Assembly (NCBI GenBank): GCA_030512335.1
Contig: JAULSU010000006.1
Coordinates: 1,426,001-1,490,000 of the forward strand
Length of the DNA stretch: 64,000 nt
Direction of reading: 5' to 3'
Origin: Immersiella caudata
Taxonomy: Eukaryota > Ascomycota > Sordariomycetes > Sordariales > Lasiosphaeriaceae
How positions within the stretch are numbered: the first letter of the stretch is position 1; each line of letters begins with the position of its first letter. The position numbers were made by a program, and so were the translations under genes. The notes under the pieces are model-generated. The model was not told where the DNA came from. It worked only from the letters and a program-made list of their open reading frames with translations, and did not search any database. Below, in pieces: positions 30,116 to 42,596 of the stretch.

Positions 30116-33100
30116 CCCTTTTCTTTTGACAAAGGCATCTCCTGAATATCCCCAGTATCAACGACTAGTAATAGATATAAGCATTACCAAGCGGATGGCC
30201 TGGACGAATTGTCCATGAAGTTCTGGGTGGCAGCTACTGCGGGTGCAAATGCCCTAATTCTGGGCCCTATACTCCGTACTACACTGGACCATTTTTAGGC
30301 CCTTCGGCTAAAACAATACCTTCTCGGAAAGCTGTGCTGTCAGATAAACAGCGATTACTACTTGTCAGAGCAATTGAACGTTCCGTGCTTTTTAGTGCAG
30401 TGGTAATGCGCGACATGTGCTGTTCAATGGACAAATATTAGCCGAAGCTGAGCCGGAGCTGATCTGGACTGATCAAACGTGTCGAAGAGTCACGTGATTA
30501 CGAGCAGGGGTGTTCGTCGATTGTAGGGTCATGAAACAGCATATCCTCGAGACCCAGCTTCGAGGCGTCGGTGTGTATCAATGTTGAGAGGAAACTCTCC
30601 TTTTAAGGTTCGAATGCACGGCTGGGCAGTTGCTTTCCTCAATACCGACAAGCAATTATCCACTTCTTAAGGAATGGACCGTCGATTTCCATCTTCTTAC
30701 ATTCCCTGTGACTAGCTAACTCGAGCGTCTAATTATCTCCTCCTCCCGACATGCGCCGAATATCTTGGTTTCCCACTCCCCCTTTTCCGCCGTGTGGTTG
30801 AGGACTTAGACAGCGGCGGCGGAATCTCATCAAGAAACCGATCTAGCATGGCAACACTCTCTCTCGACCCCTCTGCGAGCACATGTTGATGCAAGTTCAT
30901 GTTGTTTGGTGATGGGCGGCGTTCCACCTTTGTAGCTGAGGAGGAGGGCAAACAGGACCCGTAGAGGTAGTTTCCACTGAACTCGTGGTATGGAGACCCG
31001 GTTGCTGTGAGCGACGGGTGGTTGCACATCATTTTGCTGCCATGAGTAGCAGTGACTAGAATCTCGGCCCATGCGCCAAATCCAAGAAGTTCGACCTCCA
31101 TCCTTTTCGAAGCGTTACTAGGGTGTAGTTTGCGAGGAGAGAGAGGAGTGTGCACTTACCTAGGTACTCGGTAAACTCGGGTTGCGCGGTCTTAGATGAA
31201 GTGTTGCTATCTAGCCAGAACCCGAGGCAGCGGCAATGAGAGTTCTAGGTCTTTTGTCGTGCAGGGACAGCAATTTGCCGAGGTATTGGCCTGGAACGTG
31301 ATGGGAAGAAGAGTAATCAGAAGTGACATGGCAAACGGAAACCTCGAGTCTCATGGCTCTGACTTATACTTGGGATCTTGAACAAGGGGGAAGGTAACGT
31401 TGCCAACACGGCGCGTTCATGATTGCCCAAAATGGGAAGCTGTGTCTTGAAACTCGCAGAATTCGGGCTTCAGTCTCCAGCAGGACAGGCTTATCTCGAG
31501 GCACTCTTTCTCCTGGGACACGGCCCGTTTTAGCACTTCACGTTCTAGATTCCTGTGAGATATTTAGCGTCGGCAGTCTCCGGAAGAGCTGCGTGTTGGT
31601 TGAGCAGCCTATCATTTTTCTCGGCTACAATGCTGAGATCCTGATTTCCCAAATCGGGAATTCCGCCCACCTTGACAGACCCAATATTTCTGTAGGCTGC
31701 TAGCGCTTATAACCTCCTGAAAGCGGCTCTACCCGATAGCGGAATGCATGCCACTCGGTCTTATTGGCTCTTCCCCCGAGGTGAATGAGTCCCAAATCAT
31801 CTTTTTGGTCGGCTGCGTGGTTCAGCATCTGCCGGTTAGGTCTGGGCGTGTCGGGGTTTTTACTGCTAGTACGCCGTTTTTGGCCAAGTATATGGTGACT
31901 TGATAACCTGCAGATGGCGGGAAGATTTGATGACCAACGCGTGTGCCCGAAACGTTGTTTCTTCACCGACGCGGTATTTAGGTTGACTCATCTTGGTGTG
32001 TCCTACTGCAGTTGCTGCGCGTGGGCAGGCACTGCTCTTCGGTACTCAAAAGAAAGAAATGTGAGTTTTCATTGGAAGAGAGCAATCAAGACCTCTATGA
32101 GCCTGGATAAAGCAATGCTCCTCCGTTGCGCACCTAGTAGGCAAGTTCGAGGTTGTGGTCATGGCTGCGAAATAGGTATGGAAGTTGATAAATGGTGCGC
32201 GTGCAACTTCAAGCACAAGGCCCGGGGCTCATAATAATCCGTGAGATCATCAAGTCGCATCCTCATTGTGGCGTGGATTGATACCTGGACGAATCAAGTT
32301 GTGTCGGGTCTCTGATGAAGAGAACATTTGAAACTGAAATGGGCCGACTTCCCCCTGGCCGAGAATAGGTTTCAGCTAGGAAGATGCCCTGATTTGACGA
32401 GTCTTAGGCCCCGGGTTTGAGGTTCCAGGTTAGCATTCCTGGGTTATTGAGCAACGCAGCGCACATGTTGGATGGATAAGAAGGTTATCAATTCCAATCG
32501 CAAATTGGCCAAATGCAGGCGGCCGGCACGCAACCAACCTCTTGATAAGTGTTTCAATGACTAAGGTACCCGGCTGTGCAATGGGGTGTCTGTTTCACCC
32601 ACAGCAGTCACGATAAGGTATCATGATCGTGGCCACGAGAAAAGGTGATGAGGCAGGATGCCCAAGCTTGGAGTCGGGTGCTTGTGTTTCCGTACCGGAG
32701 GTAACCCAGGCACCTCGGCAGGGAATGTGTTGATGGGCAGATCTGACCTGGAAGATGACGCACAACGATTTCGATCATTGGACAGGCTCGGTTTTTTCAA
32801 TTCCTGCGGGTGCCACGGCATGTGCTGCGCCGGCATCCAAGCCCCGAAGTTGACAATTCCTAAAAAGGAAATCCTGATTTCAAGCAGTCGGACGAATTGA
32901 GTGCCAAGGCTACTGGTTATTCCGACTACCCATTTCTGCTTTTTTTTATTCCGCATTCTGATGCATGGTTGCCTCACGGGCTGTTTTGAACTTGGAGAGG
33001 AAGACCCTGCGTTTTCCCTGCTCGGTGCCCCACTCTAGGTTGCCCGAAAAGGCTAGGGGCAGTAGTGTTCATGTTGGAATAGCGCGCCTGCAGGGAGTGC

Positions 33101-33278
33101 TCACAGCCCATGTCATTCGTGACGGAAATCGCAAGACTCCCTGCGGGGCTGCAGGGAAAAAACCCATTCCACAACTTCCACACCGCGCGGATGCAACAAC
33201 AACAGAGTTGGCCAGGCTCTAGATTTGCGACCAGGTTCGCCGCCACCGCCGCCGCACACCGCTGCCAGAGCCGCTAGC
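30116..33278. other. Gene-poor region
   Basis: Only short ORFs without recognisable content. The longest, on the minus strand at 31155-30733 (140 codons), has a plausible Arg-rich C-terminus, but its first in-frame codon is GTG and no family is evident. A 39-bp exact copy of kinase-gene sequence lies at 30533-30571. Confidence 0.35.
30533..30571 (+). repeat. Relic identical to 39 bp of the kinase-HET gene
   Basis: These 39 bases equal 44968-45006, which encode KQHILETQLRGVG in the activation segment of the kinase. The flanks are only weakly similar. The likely origin is a decayed kinase paralogue. Confidence 0.7.
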
Positions 33279-35369
33279 ATGTCATTTCTGGCGGCAAAAG
33301 TGGCGACGAACACACAGATTGTCGAGTTCAAGACATACCAGCCGAGCGAATCGCGGTACTCACCAAGGATAAAACACGAAGAATGGGAGCGACACCGCAG
33401 AAAACTCACAGACCTCCACAGGCAAAACATTCCACGGAAGCAGATGCTCGACTTATTGAAGCGTGAGGATGGCTTTTGTGCATCCATGCCCCAGTTGAAT
33501 CATCGCTTCAACGTCTGGGGTCTGAGACGCTACGAGAAATCCACGTCACAATCTTCGTCACAGAAATCCAAATCTCCCTCCCATTCAAAAACCCCGAGCC
33601 CCGACCGACACCAGTCTTCTGGTTCTTCGCCCGCCGCGGTCATGACAGCGACCCAAGACCCCGCAAGCGATCCCGCTGTCGAAGAGTTATACCCTTCGCA
33701 CCTTGGTCTCGAGGGCGTCAGCGGAGCGACTAGGGGACAGGGTGAAGCCTGTGAATATCTTGATGCTAATAATGGTCATGACAACGAAGAATACATGCAA
33801 TGGGATCAGTTGTTTCAGACACCGGTCGTGGACCAACAACCACCTTCTGGGGCTGGGATGGAAGCCTTGCCAACCACCAGCTGGAACCCCCTTGATGAAT
33901 TCAGCGGAATCTCCGGTTATCCGCAATACTCAGTGAACATCTCTTGGAGCGATAGCGATGCATCTTCAAATGAAGACCAAGGGTTTCTGACGCCAGGCAC
34001 GGCTACGCCAAGTCGAGGCTCATGTTCTTCCGATGCTGGGCGCGGCAGCCTACCCACCCATGAGCAAGAGTTCAGTTCCATAGCTGGCCAGTCCGGGAGC
34101 TCGGATCACGAAAACCATCCGACAGACAGTTTACAGGCCCTCTCACGTTTCACTAGACCGACGGCCCCACCGCCATACGGCATTCCCGTAATGCAGGAGC
34201 CGACGGATATGCGCGTCTCTGAGAGTCTGTTGCGATGTGTTGCCGGCTTTTCGAATTTGACGACGAGTAATCGACAAAGAAGGCCATCTCCTTCCTCCTT
34301 CCTGACACCTCATACTGCCTCGGGAACTTCCAACTTCCGAAGCGACATCTACAGACAACAGATCAGGAGGTGTATCAATGCCACGGCCGAAGCCTATGAG
34401 AACTCGCACTACTTCCTAAAGCTCGGAGAACCTAAAAAGGCTATCCAGAGACTCGGAGACGCGACGTCAACTGTGGCCCCGATGTTCAATGAGCCGGACC
34501 TCTTCCTCCTCACCCGATTGGTGGAAATCGCGACATGGTCGAGTTGGAAGAAGTTTCCCGTTTATGAGCCACTCGTATTTAAGTTCCTTTCTAGTGAGGC
34601 AGGGAGAGGACTCGGCTTGCAGCATCCATTGACGCTCCTTTTGGGCTGTTTCGCGGAAGCCGCGGCCATCAGTACATCCTACCCAACACTTTGGATAGTC
34701 ATCATAGATCATATCGACCGCATCGCAGACGACTCAGACCCTATCTCTCGAAGCGAGGCCCAGCAGATACGCATAAAGGCCTACTTTTACCTCGTTCGTG
34801 TCTTGCGCAACAACGCCTGCCACTCCCAGGCCATCCAACGGTGCCAAGAGCTGATTCAGTTGTGTATCGCTATCGACGGTACGCGCTCCTTCTCGGCAAA
34901 CCGTGCCAGGTACAACCTTGCCGTGAACCATTGCGAGGCCGGTGATATTCAATCTGCCATGGAAGCATACCAAGAGGCACGGAAACACCTAGGGACGAAG
35001 GAATCCCTCTCGGACGGCTGGGTCTTTGCTGTCTTTGCATCGAGCGAGCTTGCACAGCTACATGAGCAAGAAGGGGATATGGCGAAAGCTTCCGAGTGCT
35101 ACGAAGAGGCGCTGGTGAATTTTCTCAAGTGCGGCGGTGACGAGAGTTCGGGAGCCTTGCTGATGCTGAAGGATCTGATTGAGTTTCATGAGCGGATGGA
35201 CAACAAGGAGCAACTTGAAAGGATAAGGAAACAGTACCCGGCTTGCTGGACAGCGTTGGAGATGGGCGGTTTGGATGATGCACGGCATTGGGTTGGGCGT
35301 CGGGTCACGACGCAGGCTTCAGGGGGGAAGAAGTGGCGAGCTTGGACTTGGACGTCCCCCATTGCCTAA
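33279..35369 (+). CDS. Clr5-domain protein with a TPR-like C-terminal half
   Basis: A single exon of 696 aa from the first ATG. Residues ~25-75 (EEWERHRRKLTDLHRQ...NHRFNVWGLRRY) match the fungal Clr5 domain. It is a short helical domain found at the N-terminus of many Pezizomycotina proteins and first described in Clr5 of fission yeast. Residues 80-360 are disordered and Ser/Pro-rich. From about 375 to the end, helical repeats (AIQRCQELIQLC, NHCEAGDIQSAMEAYQEARKHL, ACSEYEEAL-like) look like a TPR or solenoid array. It is probably a nuclear or regulatory protein; partners are unknown. It reads clean, unlike the decayed neighbours to the left. Confidence 0.8.
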   Translation: MSFLAAKVATNTQIVEFKTYQPSESRYSPRIKHEEWERHRRKLTDLHRQNIPRKQMLDLLKREDGFCASMPQLNHRFNVWGLRRYEKSTSQSSSQKSKSPSHSKTPSPDRHQSSGSSPAAVMTATQDPASDPAVEELYPSHLGLEGVSGATRGQGEACEYLDANNGHDNEEYMQWDQLFQTPVVDQQPPSGAGMEALPTTSWNPLDEFSGISGYPQYSVNISWSDSDASSNEDQGFLTPGTATPSRGSCSSDAGRGSLPTHEQEFSSIAGQSGSSDHENHPTDSLQALSRFTRPTAPPPYGIPVMQEPTDMRVSESLLRCVAGFSNLTTSNRQRRPSPSSFLTPHTASGTSNFRSDIYRQQIRRCINATAEAYENSHYFLKLGEPKKAIQRLGDATSTVAPMFNEPDLFLLTRLVEIATWSSWKKFPVYEPLVFKFLSSEAGRGLGLQHPLTLLLGCFAEAAAISTSYPTLWIVIIDHIDRIADDSDPISRSEAQQIRIKAYFYLVRVLRNNACHSQAIQRCQELIQLCIAIDGTRSFSANRARYNLAVNHCEAGDIQSAMEAYQEARKHLGTKESLSDGWVFAVFASSELAQLHEQEGDMAKASECYEEALVNFLKCGGDESSGALLMLKDLIEFHERMDNKEQLERIRKQYPACWTALEMGGLDDARHWVGRRVTTQASGGKKWRAWTWTSPIA

Positions 35370-35854
35370 TCTTGTTGGAGGTGCCAAGGCAGTTGGGCCA
35401 GAAGAGAGGGCGCACTCGTTTTGTGCTCTGGTGTTTGTGTTGTTAATGGTGTTGTTCGTCCACAATAGCATTGTGACAATGAATCATGACAAGCGATGAC
35501 CCATCAGCGTTTACGCGAGGGCTGGGCTGCATCTCAGCAGGTGTTGCTGCATCACAACTGATGATGAGTGCACCCGAACAAGACTGGCCCCTTTATTTTG
35601 GTCTAACTCTATGTGGCGTCTTTTTCTATGGCTTTTGGTCAGCCCATGGCATCCCACAAGCCCGTCTAATCGGTTGAGTTCCGGAGCGCGAGTGTCGCTC
35701 ACTACAACGCAAGATAGCTCATCAAAGACGTCCATTCTCCCGTGCAACGCCTGTGGCGAGGCGGCTTTCCTCCACTAACTCCACGACCGTTTTTCGAGCA
35801 TAGCTACATCCCCTTTATTAGTCACTGATTCAACCACCGAGAATCTCTGACTTA
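35370..35854. other. Convergent intergenic region
   Basis: Lies between the Clr5 gene and the convergent HAD phosphatase. A 63-codon ORF at 35486-35677 contains one hydrophobic stretch but no other support. Confidence 0.4.
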
Positions 35855-36899
35855 CTAGAGGTCCTGTGTTGTCTTGAGAATGTTCTCCCAGTTGGTGAAC
35901 TCGATGAATGGCAGTTGTTTTTGCTTGCAATACTGGACAAGATCTGCCAGACCCGCCCGCCAATCCCCTGTCAGCACTAACACTGCATAAGTTTGACAAG
36001 AGACAACATGGTCCTCCACATTTTCACTAACATACCTTCACCTCGTTTGGCAAACAACAGGTCTGTTTTCCCTGCTGCACTCAAGTCACTGACCCCATCT
36101 CCTGCAAATAGCGAGATAGGCCTCTTGCTATTGTTGCAGGTGTTTATCCCTTCAAAATGACTGGCATACGACACGATGGCCCGTCCCTTGTCGTTCCCGT
36201 AAACGCTGTCATCCCGAAACACTACCCTCCAGGCGCCCCCGTCTTCATCAACTGATCCGAAGCCGTCTCGGACTGCTACATCGTTCGCCACTACCTTGAT
36301 GCGGTCAAGCGCCTCATGCCCAAGCATGTGCTTCAACATGGCCTCGATCATTGGCGTCAGGCCCCCTGAGAGCACCACGATGGGAACACCAACGGAGCCA
36401 GCCCATTCGTAGAAGGCAAGGAAGCCGGGGTCGAGTTGGACTAATATCAAGGCCTTGTCGATACATTTGTTGAAGCCGAGGCGAATGCTTTCTAACTGCT
36501 CCTGGCAGGCTTCTCTGTCATGGAAAAATTGGGTTAGTTCAGTTTCCTTGTGAACCTGGAGCCCACATAGGGAACCTTGAAGGGAGAGAAGCAGATCGGG
36601 TCGTCGAGAAGGGCAGCGGCGGGAAAAGTGTGAGGATAGAAACATACCGGTACGTCATCCTACCATTCAACGCGGCTTGATTGCTTTCACGGAGCTTCTC
36701 GAGGCCATACCCGTAAGTGGCTACCTGTTGTTCGACCAATGGTAGTTAGAAGATGGGGAAAGACAGACTTGACTCGAAAGTCGTCGAGGGCGGCTCTAAA
36801 TACCAGCAAGTCAGGCACATCCTCGTGTGTAACGGTTCCATCGAAATCGGTAAAGAATATCATCCTCAGATTGAGGTTGACGCAACCCGGAAATGACAT
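35855..36899 (-). CDS. HAD-superfamily phosphatase
   Basis: Four exons on the minus strand (36899-36804, 36724-36648, 36514-36036, 35943-35855) give 246 aa. All three introns start GTATGT or GTATTT and end in CAG, and the joins restore a continuous domain. Motif I is FFTDFDGTVTHED near the N-terminus. Motif II is VVLSGG (~100). The acidic motif GDGVSDLSAA is near 200. The C-terminus is LPFIEFTNWENIL. The family removes phosphate from small metabolites, as in phosphoserine-phosphatase-like fungal proteins. The substrate cannot be told from sequence. An internal ATG (36863, MIFFTDFDG) is an alternative start. Length and motifs look complete. Confidence 0.82.
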
Positions 36900-38026
36900 T
36901 TTCGTGATGGAGAAGGATGAGCTTCCGTTGGTAGACTCTTCTGTTCTTCTTTGGTAACGAATGTAAGGCAGCTGTTCAGAATTCAAGATTTTCAAGAGAG
37001 CGACCAGTCCCAGTAGTATGGTACCTTCCCCTGAAGAAAGTGTTGAGCCTGTGGGGTCGAATCGCCCAATGCAAGTACATGGACGATGCCATGGGTGCCG
37101 TTTCACCGCTTGGTTGCCCGCATGAGACATGCCCTTCGCTGCAAGGTACAATCTGGACACAGGTTGAACATCGGTCCCAACAAAACGGATGCCTCACCGC
37201 TGTGGCCGTCACCGACCTGAGCTCTCCGAGACTTGGCTGTCACATGATCCTTGAATTCCGGGTTTCTTTCGTCTCAGTATCCTGAAACTGGCGCGAGCCG
37301 CAGGACAGGTGCATCGCAGACACAGATCGACGTTCTTCCTGACAGCCGGTTTGCCACATCGAGCAACCCAGAGTTTTGACGAATTGCAACGGTTTCGATT
37401 TGTCCCACTTGACAACATGAATTTACCATTTCCTTATTCGGTTAGCCCCGTGTGGTGAGGGGCGCACAAAACGCAGGGACACGCAAGTGCGTGGGGTCAG
37501 GCCACAAGGCTCTGAGTTTTGATGGCCTGGGATCTCAGGGAGTACTTTCCGTTACCCTGCTAACCACACCGCCGTGTCATGTCTCTTTGATGAGGCTCAA
37601 AATTGCACATTGGGAGCCATCCCGGGTTTTCATCAGATGGGAGCCTTCTCTTGTAGAAGATACCCCCCAAGAAGTCCATGCAACCCATTATTCAGCATGC
37701 TCTGATCCAATGCTTGGCGGGGTTGCCCTCCGCAGTGAAGTGGGTGGGGAGCAGAGCCGCATCGATCTCAGTCCAGAGTGACATGAGCCCGTCGGGGTTG
37801 ACTCGTGGTTAAATGGAGGCAGCAGGTGGGAAGTGGACAGGATTTCCTTTCAAGGCGCAAATGATTTCTATGCCAGGGGTGTTTGCCACATCGCTGAGAT
37901 ATTTAGATTTGGAATTTCTACATTTGTCTTTGAGAACTTGCCCCCCCTGCTCACGGGTTGTTTCTATGCTTGCGCTAATGAACGATGAGTTCCTTTGCAG
38001 GAAGTTGTGATTGTGAATGCGTCAGC
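36900..38026. other. Divergent promoter region
   Basis: 1.1 kb between the divergent HAD phosphatase and aminotransferase genes. Scattered short ORFs only; no recognised gene. Confidence 0.4.
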
Positions 38027-39557
38027 ATGGTGCGTCCCAACATCTTGTCGGTGGGGCAGTTCCAGACGGAAAGATGGTGAGTGTCAAGGCCATGGTTGGC
38101 TACGAGCGAGACTGATCCCCGAAACGGTGCATCTCAACCGGCTATCGAGCTCTAACACCCCACCAGTTCGATAGAAGACACCGCCAACGTGCTGCTGCTG
38201 GATCTCAACGAGAGTCCGTTCGGCCCATCGATCGCCTGGCATGGTTGGCCGGATGCTGGTCAAGGGTGCGCAGACCTCGCCGAGACCTGCCTTGAAGCAG
38301 CTCCAGACCAGCTGGCTGACGCCCGTGAAGGGTTAAGCAGATACCCTGACGTGTAGGTAGTGATCCGACCGCGGCACGTCTCAGATCGTTCCTGCCTCGA
38401 GCTAATGCGTTATCTTGTCATGCTGCACTACTGACCGATATCACGCCAATAGGAAGCAGCTGGAGCTGAAACAAGCCTTTTGCGCCTTCCGAAATTGCCG
38501 AAATGGCACAGCGCTTACGCCGGCAAACCTCTGTCTTTCAGCCGGACTTGATGAGATGATCGACCTCATCATTCGCTGCATTTGCCGCCCAGGTCGTGAT
38601 CGAATCGTCATCTGCCCGCCGGTGTATCACATGTACCAAACCTCAGCCGCCATCAACGATGTCGAGACCATCAAAATTCCCCTTAACACTCAGAATAGCT
38701 TCCAATTACGACTGCCTGAGCTTCAACAGACCCTTTCCTCTGATCCCAGCATCAAGATCTGCTTCATCTGCACCCCCGGCAACCCAACCGGCCACGCCAT
38801 TCCCATCGACGACATCATCTCCGTTCTCGAGAATCCCAACTGGCGCGGCATTCTCGTCGTTGACGAAGCGTACATTGACTTTTCCCCCCGGTCGCCCTCA
38901 GCAGCCGCCCTTGTTGGTCTCTACCCTCGTCTAGTTGTTCTGCAAACCCTTTCCAAGGCTTTTGGACTGGCCAGCATCCGGGTTGGCTTCACGTTTGCAT
39001 GTCCCCATCTATGCGCGGTGCTCAGCAACGTGAGAAAGCCGTATGCAGTCAGCGGCCCATCACTTTCCCTTGCGAGAGTAGCGCTGGGAGAGCCAAGTCT
39101 CGTCCTCTTGGACTCCCAGCTCCAGGCCATCTTTGACCAGCGAGCACGGCTGGCGCGCGATTTGGATCGGATACAGGGTATCAGAGTCAAAGGGGGTCTG
39201 GATGCGAATTTCGTGCTGTTTGTGGTGCTGAAGCTTGCCGGTGTCAATAGCGAAGTCGGCGATCACAGCATGGGTCGGCCCTGCAACGTTGCCGCGGGAG
39301 AGCTTGTTAGGTTGCTGCGAGAATCTGCGGGAATATTGGTGCGTTTCAAGGGGCTAGAGTATGGTTGCGAAGGGGGAATTCGAGTGAGCGTTGGAAAAGG
39401 GGCGGAGAATAACCGGTTTGTCGAGCAGGTGAGTGCGCTGATGAAACGCCTTCGCCTTCGCGCTACCGCCGCTGCTGTTGACACTACATCGATGGTGTCA
39501 TTGTCACCTATGATTGGAGAGCCCCTTGGACTTCTGGATTTGGGCGCGGCCGCTTGA
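38027..39557 (+). CDS. Histidinol-phosphate aminotransferase-type PLP enzyme
   Basis: Three exons (38027-38076, 38167-38352, 38453-39557) give 446 aa. Donors are GTGAGT and GTAGGT, and both joins keep frame (ERC|SIED and PDV|KQLEL). The N-terminus VRPNIL..., the LLLDLNESPFG block and RYPDV are hallmarks of HisC-type class I/II aminotransferases. The PLP lysine lies in TLSKAFGLA near residue 248, with CTPGNPTG upstream and VVDEAYIDF before it. The enzyme converts imidazole-acetol phosphate and glutamate to histidinol phosphate in histidine synthesis. The protein is slightly longer than usual at the C-terminus, and a secondary-metabolic paralogue cannot be excluded. Confidence 0.85.
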
Positions 39558-39687
39558 ATGGAAATGTGTTTTTGATATTGTAATTAGGTAGGCATGAATG
39601 AGTACGACCTGCTCCAGAGTCAGGCACAGCCTGGGTCTCTCCGGGGTTACCAACCCTATAGACATGAATTTGACTGCCCGGGAAGGG

Positions 39688-41842
39688 CTAGTTGCCATCA
39701 GGGACCAGTTCAGAAACCGGACAATCTCGTTGCTTCTCCAACCCTGCTTCCTTCTCCAGCTCAAAGATCCTCGCCGCGATGCTCGCAGCGCTCTTCCGTC
39801 CCACACCACCTCCGTTCTCGATCACCAACATGTCATCCCTGACCATTTCCAAAAACTTTTTGAAAAAATGGGTGCATTTCGAGTTCGATTCGATCGAGTG
39901 TTCAATGAACTTGAGCGGCATATGTCAGCTCCAAAGTAGCGTGATCCATACCATGGAAACATACCTTGTGAACACCCGGGTTTACCACGGCTGTCCGCGA
40001 GTCCTCAGAGTCAGCCACCCCCGGCTTTGAGAAGAATGTGGCAATCTTCACCCCGTAGGACGGGTTCCCTGCTGGAAGCCTCTTATCTAGGAACTTTTCC
40101 ACTCCGCCCCAGCCATTGCCAAGGTACCAAGCCATAAACTCGAGGAACACGCACCCCAAACCCCAAATGTCGTACGAGTTGCAAAGAACATCACTCCGTG
40201 GCGATATGGCCTCAGGAGGCTCATACATGAACGAGGTGGGAGCTTTGTTCCGCGACTTGAACATTCCGTCCTTCTCCAAAAGCTCGGCTGTGCCAAAGTC
40301 GGTAATCTTCAACGCGCCCATACCTAGTGTTGAACCCCTGACAGGATCGGGAAACCACAAGATATTATGGGGCTTGATGTCGCCATGTCGGCAGCATATT
40401 GTGCGAGTCTCTGGATCTGTACCACCCGTGGGGACTGTTGGGGCATTCTTGAGAGCCTTCGATTCGTGCAGAGTTGTCTGGTGTCCCGTAACGCCTCCGC
40501 TGTGCAGTATTGGCGAAAAGCTGCCCAAACGGTGGATAGTTGCTAAGCCACGAGCCAGGCCATGGCATTGGTCGATTAGCCAGAGGCCCGCCGTCTCGCA
40601 GTTTGGGAAATCCCGTTCCGGTTCTTTGTTCTTCCAGTAGTCGCACAGGTTCGAATCCGCACAGGGAAAAATGAAGTGGTAGTATCCGCGCTGCTCGTAA
40701 GATGCGAGAAGGGAGATGAGATGGTGTTCTTGCCGTCTGCTGTGACTGCTGAGAAGTCTCAGTGCCGTAAACTCTCTCTGAAAATCCTCTTTCTCCTTGG
40801 AGTGCAGCTGCTTCACCGCGAAGACTCGGCCAACTTGATGAGGGGCCTGTACGTGTTGATCTCCCTCGAGATCATGGCAAAATCTGTGGTGGTCAGGGTG
40901 TATTTCAACTTTGAACACTATGCCAAACCCACTTGTGAGCGGCAGCCGTTTTGACGAGGTGAATGGGAGGATAGCCCGCTTGGGGAGTTCGAAGTGGTAA
41001 GGTCGCTCTTTATCATCTTGACAAAAAAAGGGGGCTAAGAACTGCCACTGAGTAGACTCAAAACTTCGGACGGTGACGTGCCTCCTCCACAGTCCGCTCA
41101 GGCTGTCCGTTTTGAAGCACTGTAGCGGGGTGTCCAGAGCCTCCTTGCGCCGTAGTTCCCATGGCGTTAGGCTCATATGCGGAGTCTTGACTCTGACGAG
41201 GGGCAAGTCTGCGTCGCATACTCCTTCTTCGACGAAGTGCTGGATCTGGGTGGGCCACCCAATCAACACTAAAATTGCGAATATTTTGAAATATGACTTT
41301 TTGGGGGTTGTTGGGGATGAGGATGCCTTCGAGTCCTTTGCCGTCTGAGGCTCGTCAGCTCCACAGATTGTACGTGCAAGCCTGAGAGCGTCGCGGTTGA
41401 TCGCCGGTTCCACGGGGCTCGTTTTGGTGGAGAGGTTGACGGTCTGCATGAAGCCGCTAAGTGAGCGTTGCCTCAGGCTGGTGAGCTTCGTTTGGATAAC
41501 TGTTTCGTCGAGTAGCCTTGGGATCTCGCCATTGGGGAGAAAAACGAGTCCTCGACGGTAGGTTGAATCGACCAATTTTTCGTCCAGCGCGCGCTCAAGA
41601 TCAATACTTGTAAATGTGGCATTGCGGTCGTGATTCGGGTGCCCTGACTCGGCATCTATCAGTCTTCGACGCCAAAGGTCTTGACCGAGGTCAGTGATCG
41701 TGACTGCAGCGAGATAATCACCGCCCTGCTTTTCGTCCTTAGCGCCTTCCTGATTTGACACTTATGGAACACGAACCGAACCACTTACAGCGGAAGAGGG
41801 CCCTGGTATGTGCGGGGTGTCCTTACGTGCATCTGGTTCCAT
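39688..41842 (-). CDS. Protein kinase with a conserved N-terminal domain and a novel C-terminal tail
   Basis: Three exons (41842-41789, 41749-39965, 39909-39688) give about 686 aa. The first intron (39 bp) is short and uncertain; the second (55 bp, GTATGT...CAAG) is well supported. Residues ~30-300 form an N-terminal domain also present in the kinase at 43849 (FAILVLIG..., WQFLAPFF, then FKVEIHPDHH). The kinase domain has a poor Gly loop (TSGFGIVFKV), VFAVKQLH as the ATP lysine, HGDIKPHN as the catalytic loop, TDFGTAE for DFG and MYEPPEA for APE. The C-terminal exon adds about 74 residues (FIEHSIESNSKCTHFFKKFLEMV...AARIFELEKEAG), predicted helical and different from the HET domain in the paralogue. 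Active-site residues are intact. Confidence 0.75.
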
Positions 41843-42281
41843 AGTGCTGGCAACGGCTTCCATTGGGTGATAGGCACACTGTGCACTGGCGGTCAAACTC
41901 AGATTCCTGGGATGGAACGGAGCCGACTTGAGGCATAATATACCCCACTCTTCCGGTTGGCCACCTACCGCGACAACCCCTAGAAGCAGGTCAAGTGCGA
42001 ACACCACGACGCTTGGCTGGAGAGGCGCCGTGGCTTTCCTTGCCGCCCTCAAAGCGACCACCCAGAGTGCCCCTACGAATGTCGCAGTGGACGAAACTGT
42101 CGAGGTGCGGCAGCCACGGAGCCGCCGTCTGCCCGAGTAAAGCAGCTGAAAATTCCAGGTTGCCTCGTGGCTTGGAGGCTGAAAGGGCGGCCTCGTGTCG
42201 GGGCCGCGATAATGCACCTCTCCCTGTGGTGAAGACTGGTCAGGCACGCGTATATAGGACGGGGGTCCTCCCGGTCTGGAA
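41843..42281. promoter_or_regulatory. Divergent promoter region with a TATA box
   Basis: Lies between the minus-strand kinase and a small plus-strand ORF. A clear TATATAG at 42,251-42,257 faces the plus-strand ORF. Confidence 0.4.
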
Positions 42282-42326
42282 ATGCACGACATCTTCACCG
42301 CACACACCCAATTTTTTGCTCTCAAC

Positions 42327-42596
42327 ATGAACCACGGCCTGCGTGCCTTTCTTTCGAGCAAGGCTCCGGCCAATTTCTTCGGCTTCCTGCGTTCCGCTGC
42401 ACCCCAAAATCCCCCCCCACCAGTACCGGGTCTTGGCAGACGCCCCTCCGTGCAGACACAAGAGATCTCAATTGAGAACATTGATCCCGAGAGATTGGCC
42501 AAAAAGCTGCGAAGCATCTCTGGTGGCCAGGCTGAAGTTCATGTAAAGATGATCCGAGGGCATGTTCTGGTGCGACTCCTAACACCCAATCTGTAG
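42327..42596 (+). CDS. Small hypothetical protein
   Basis: 89 codons from the ATG downstream of a TATA box at 42,251. The peptide starts with a basic, mildly hydrophobic segment, then a Pro-run, then a charged helix-like part (IENIDPERLAKKLRSI) and a beta-like end (EVHVKMIRGHVLVRLL). No family recognised. An upstream in-frame ATG at 42282 would add 15 residues. Confidence 0.35.
   Translation: MNHGLRAFLSSKAPANFFGFLRSAAPQNPPPPVPGLGRRPSVQTQEISIENIDPERLAKKLRSISGGQAEVHVKMIRGHVLVRLLTPNL

Noticed and set aside
33225..33278. N-terminal extension of the Clr5 protein
   Set aside because: The extension begins with TTG; the first ATG in the frame is at 33279.
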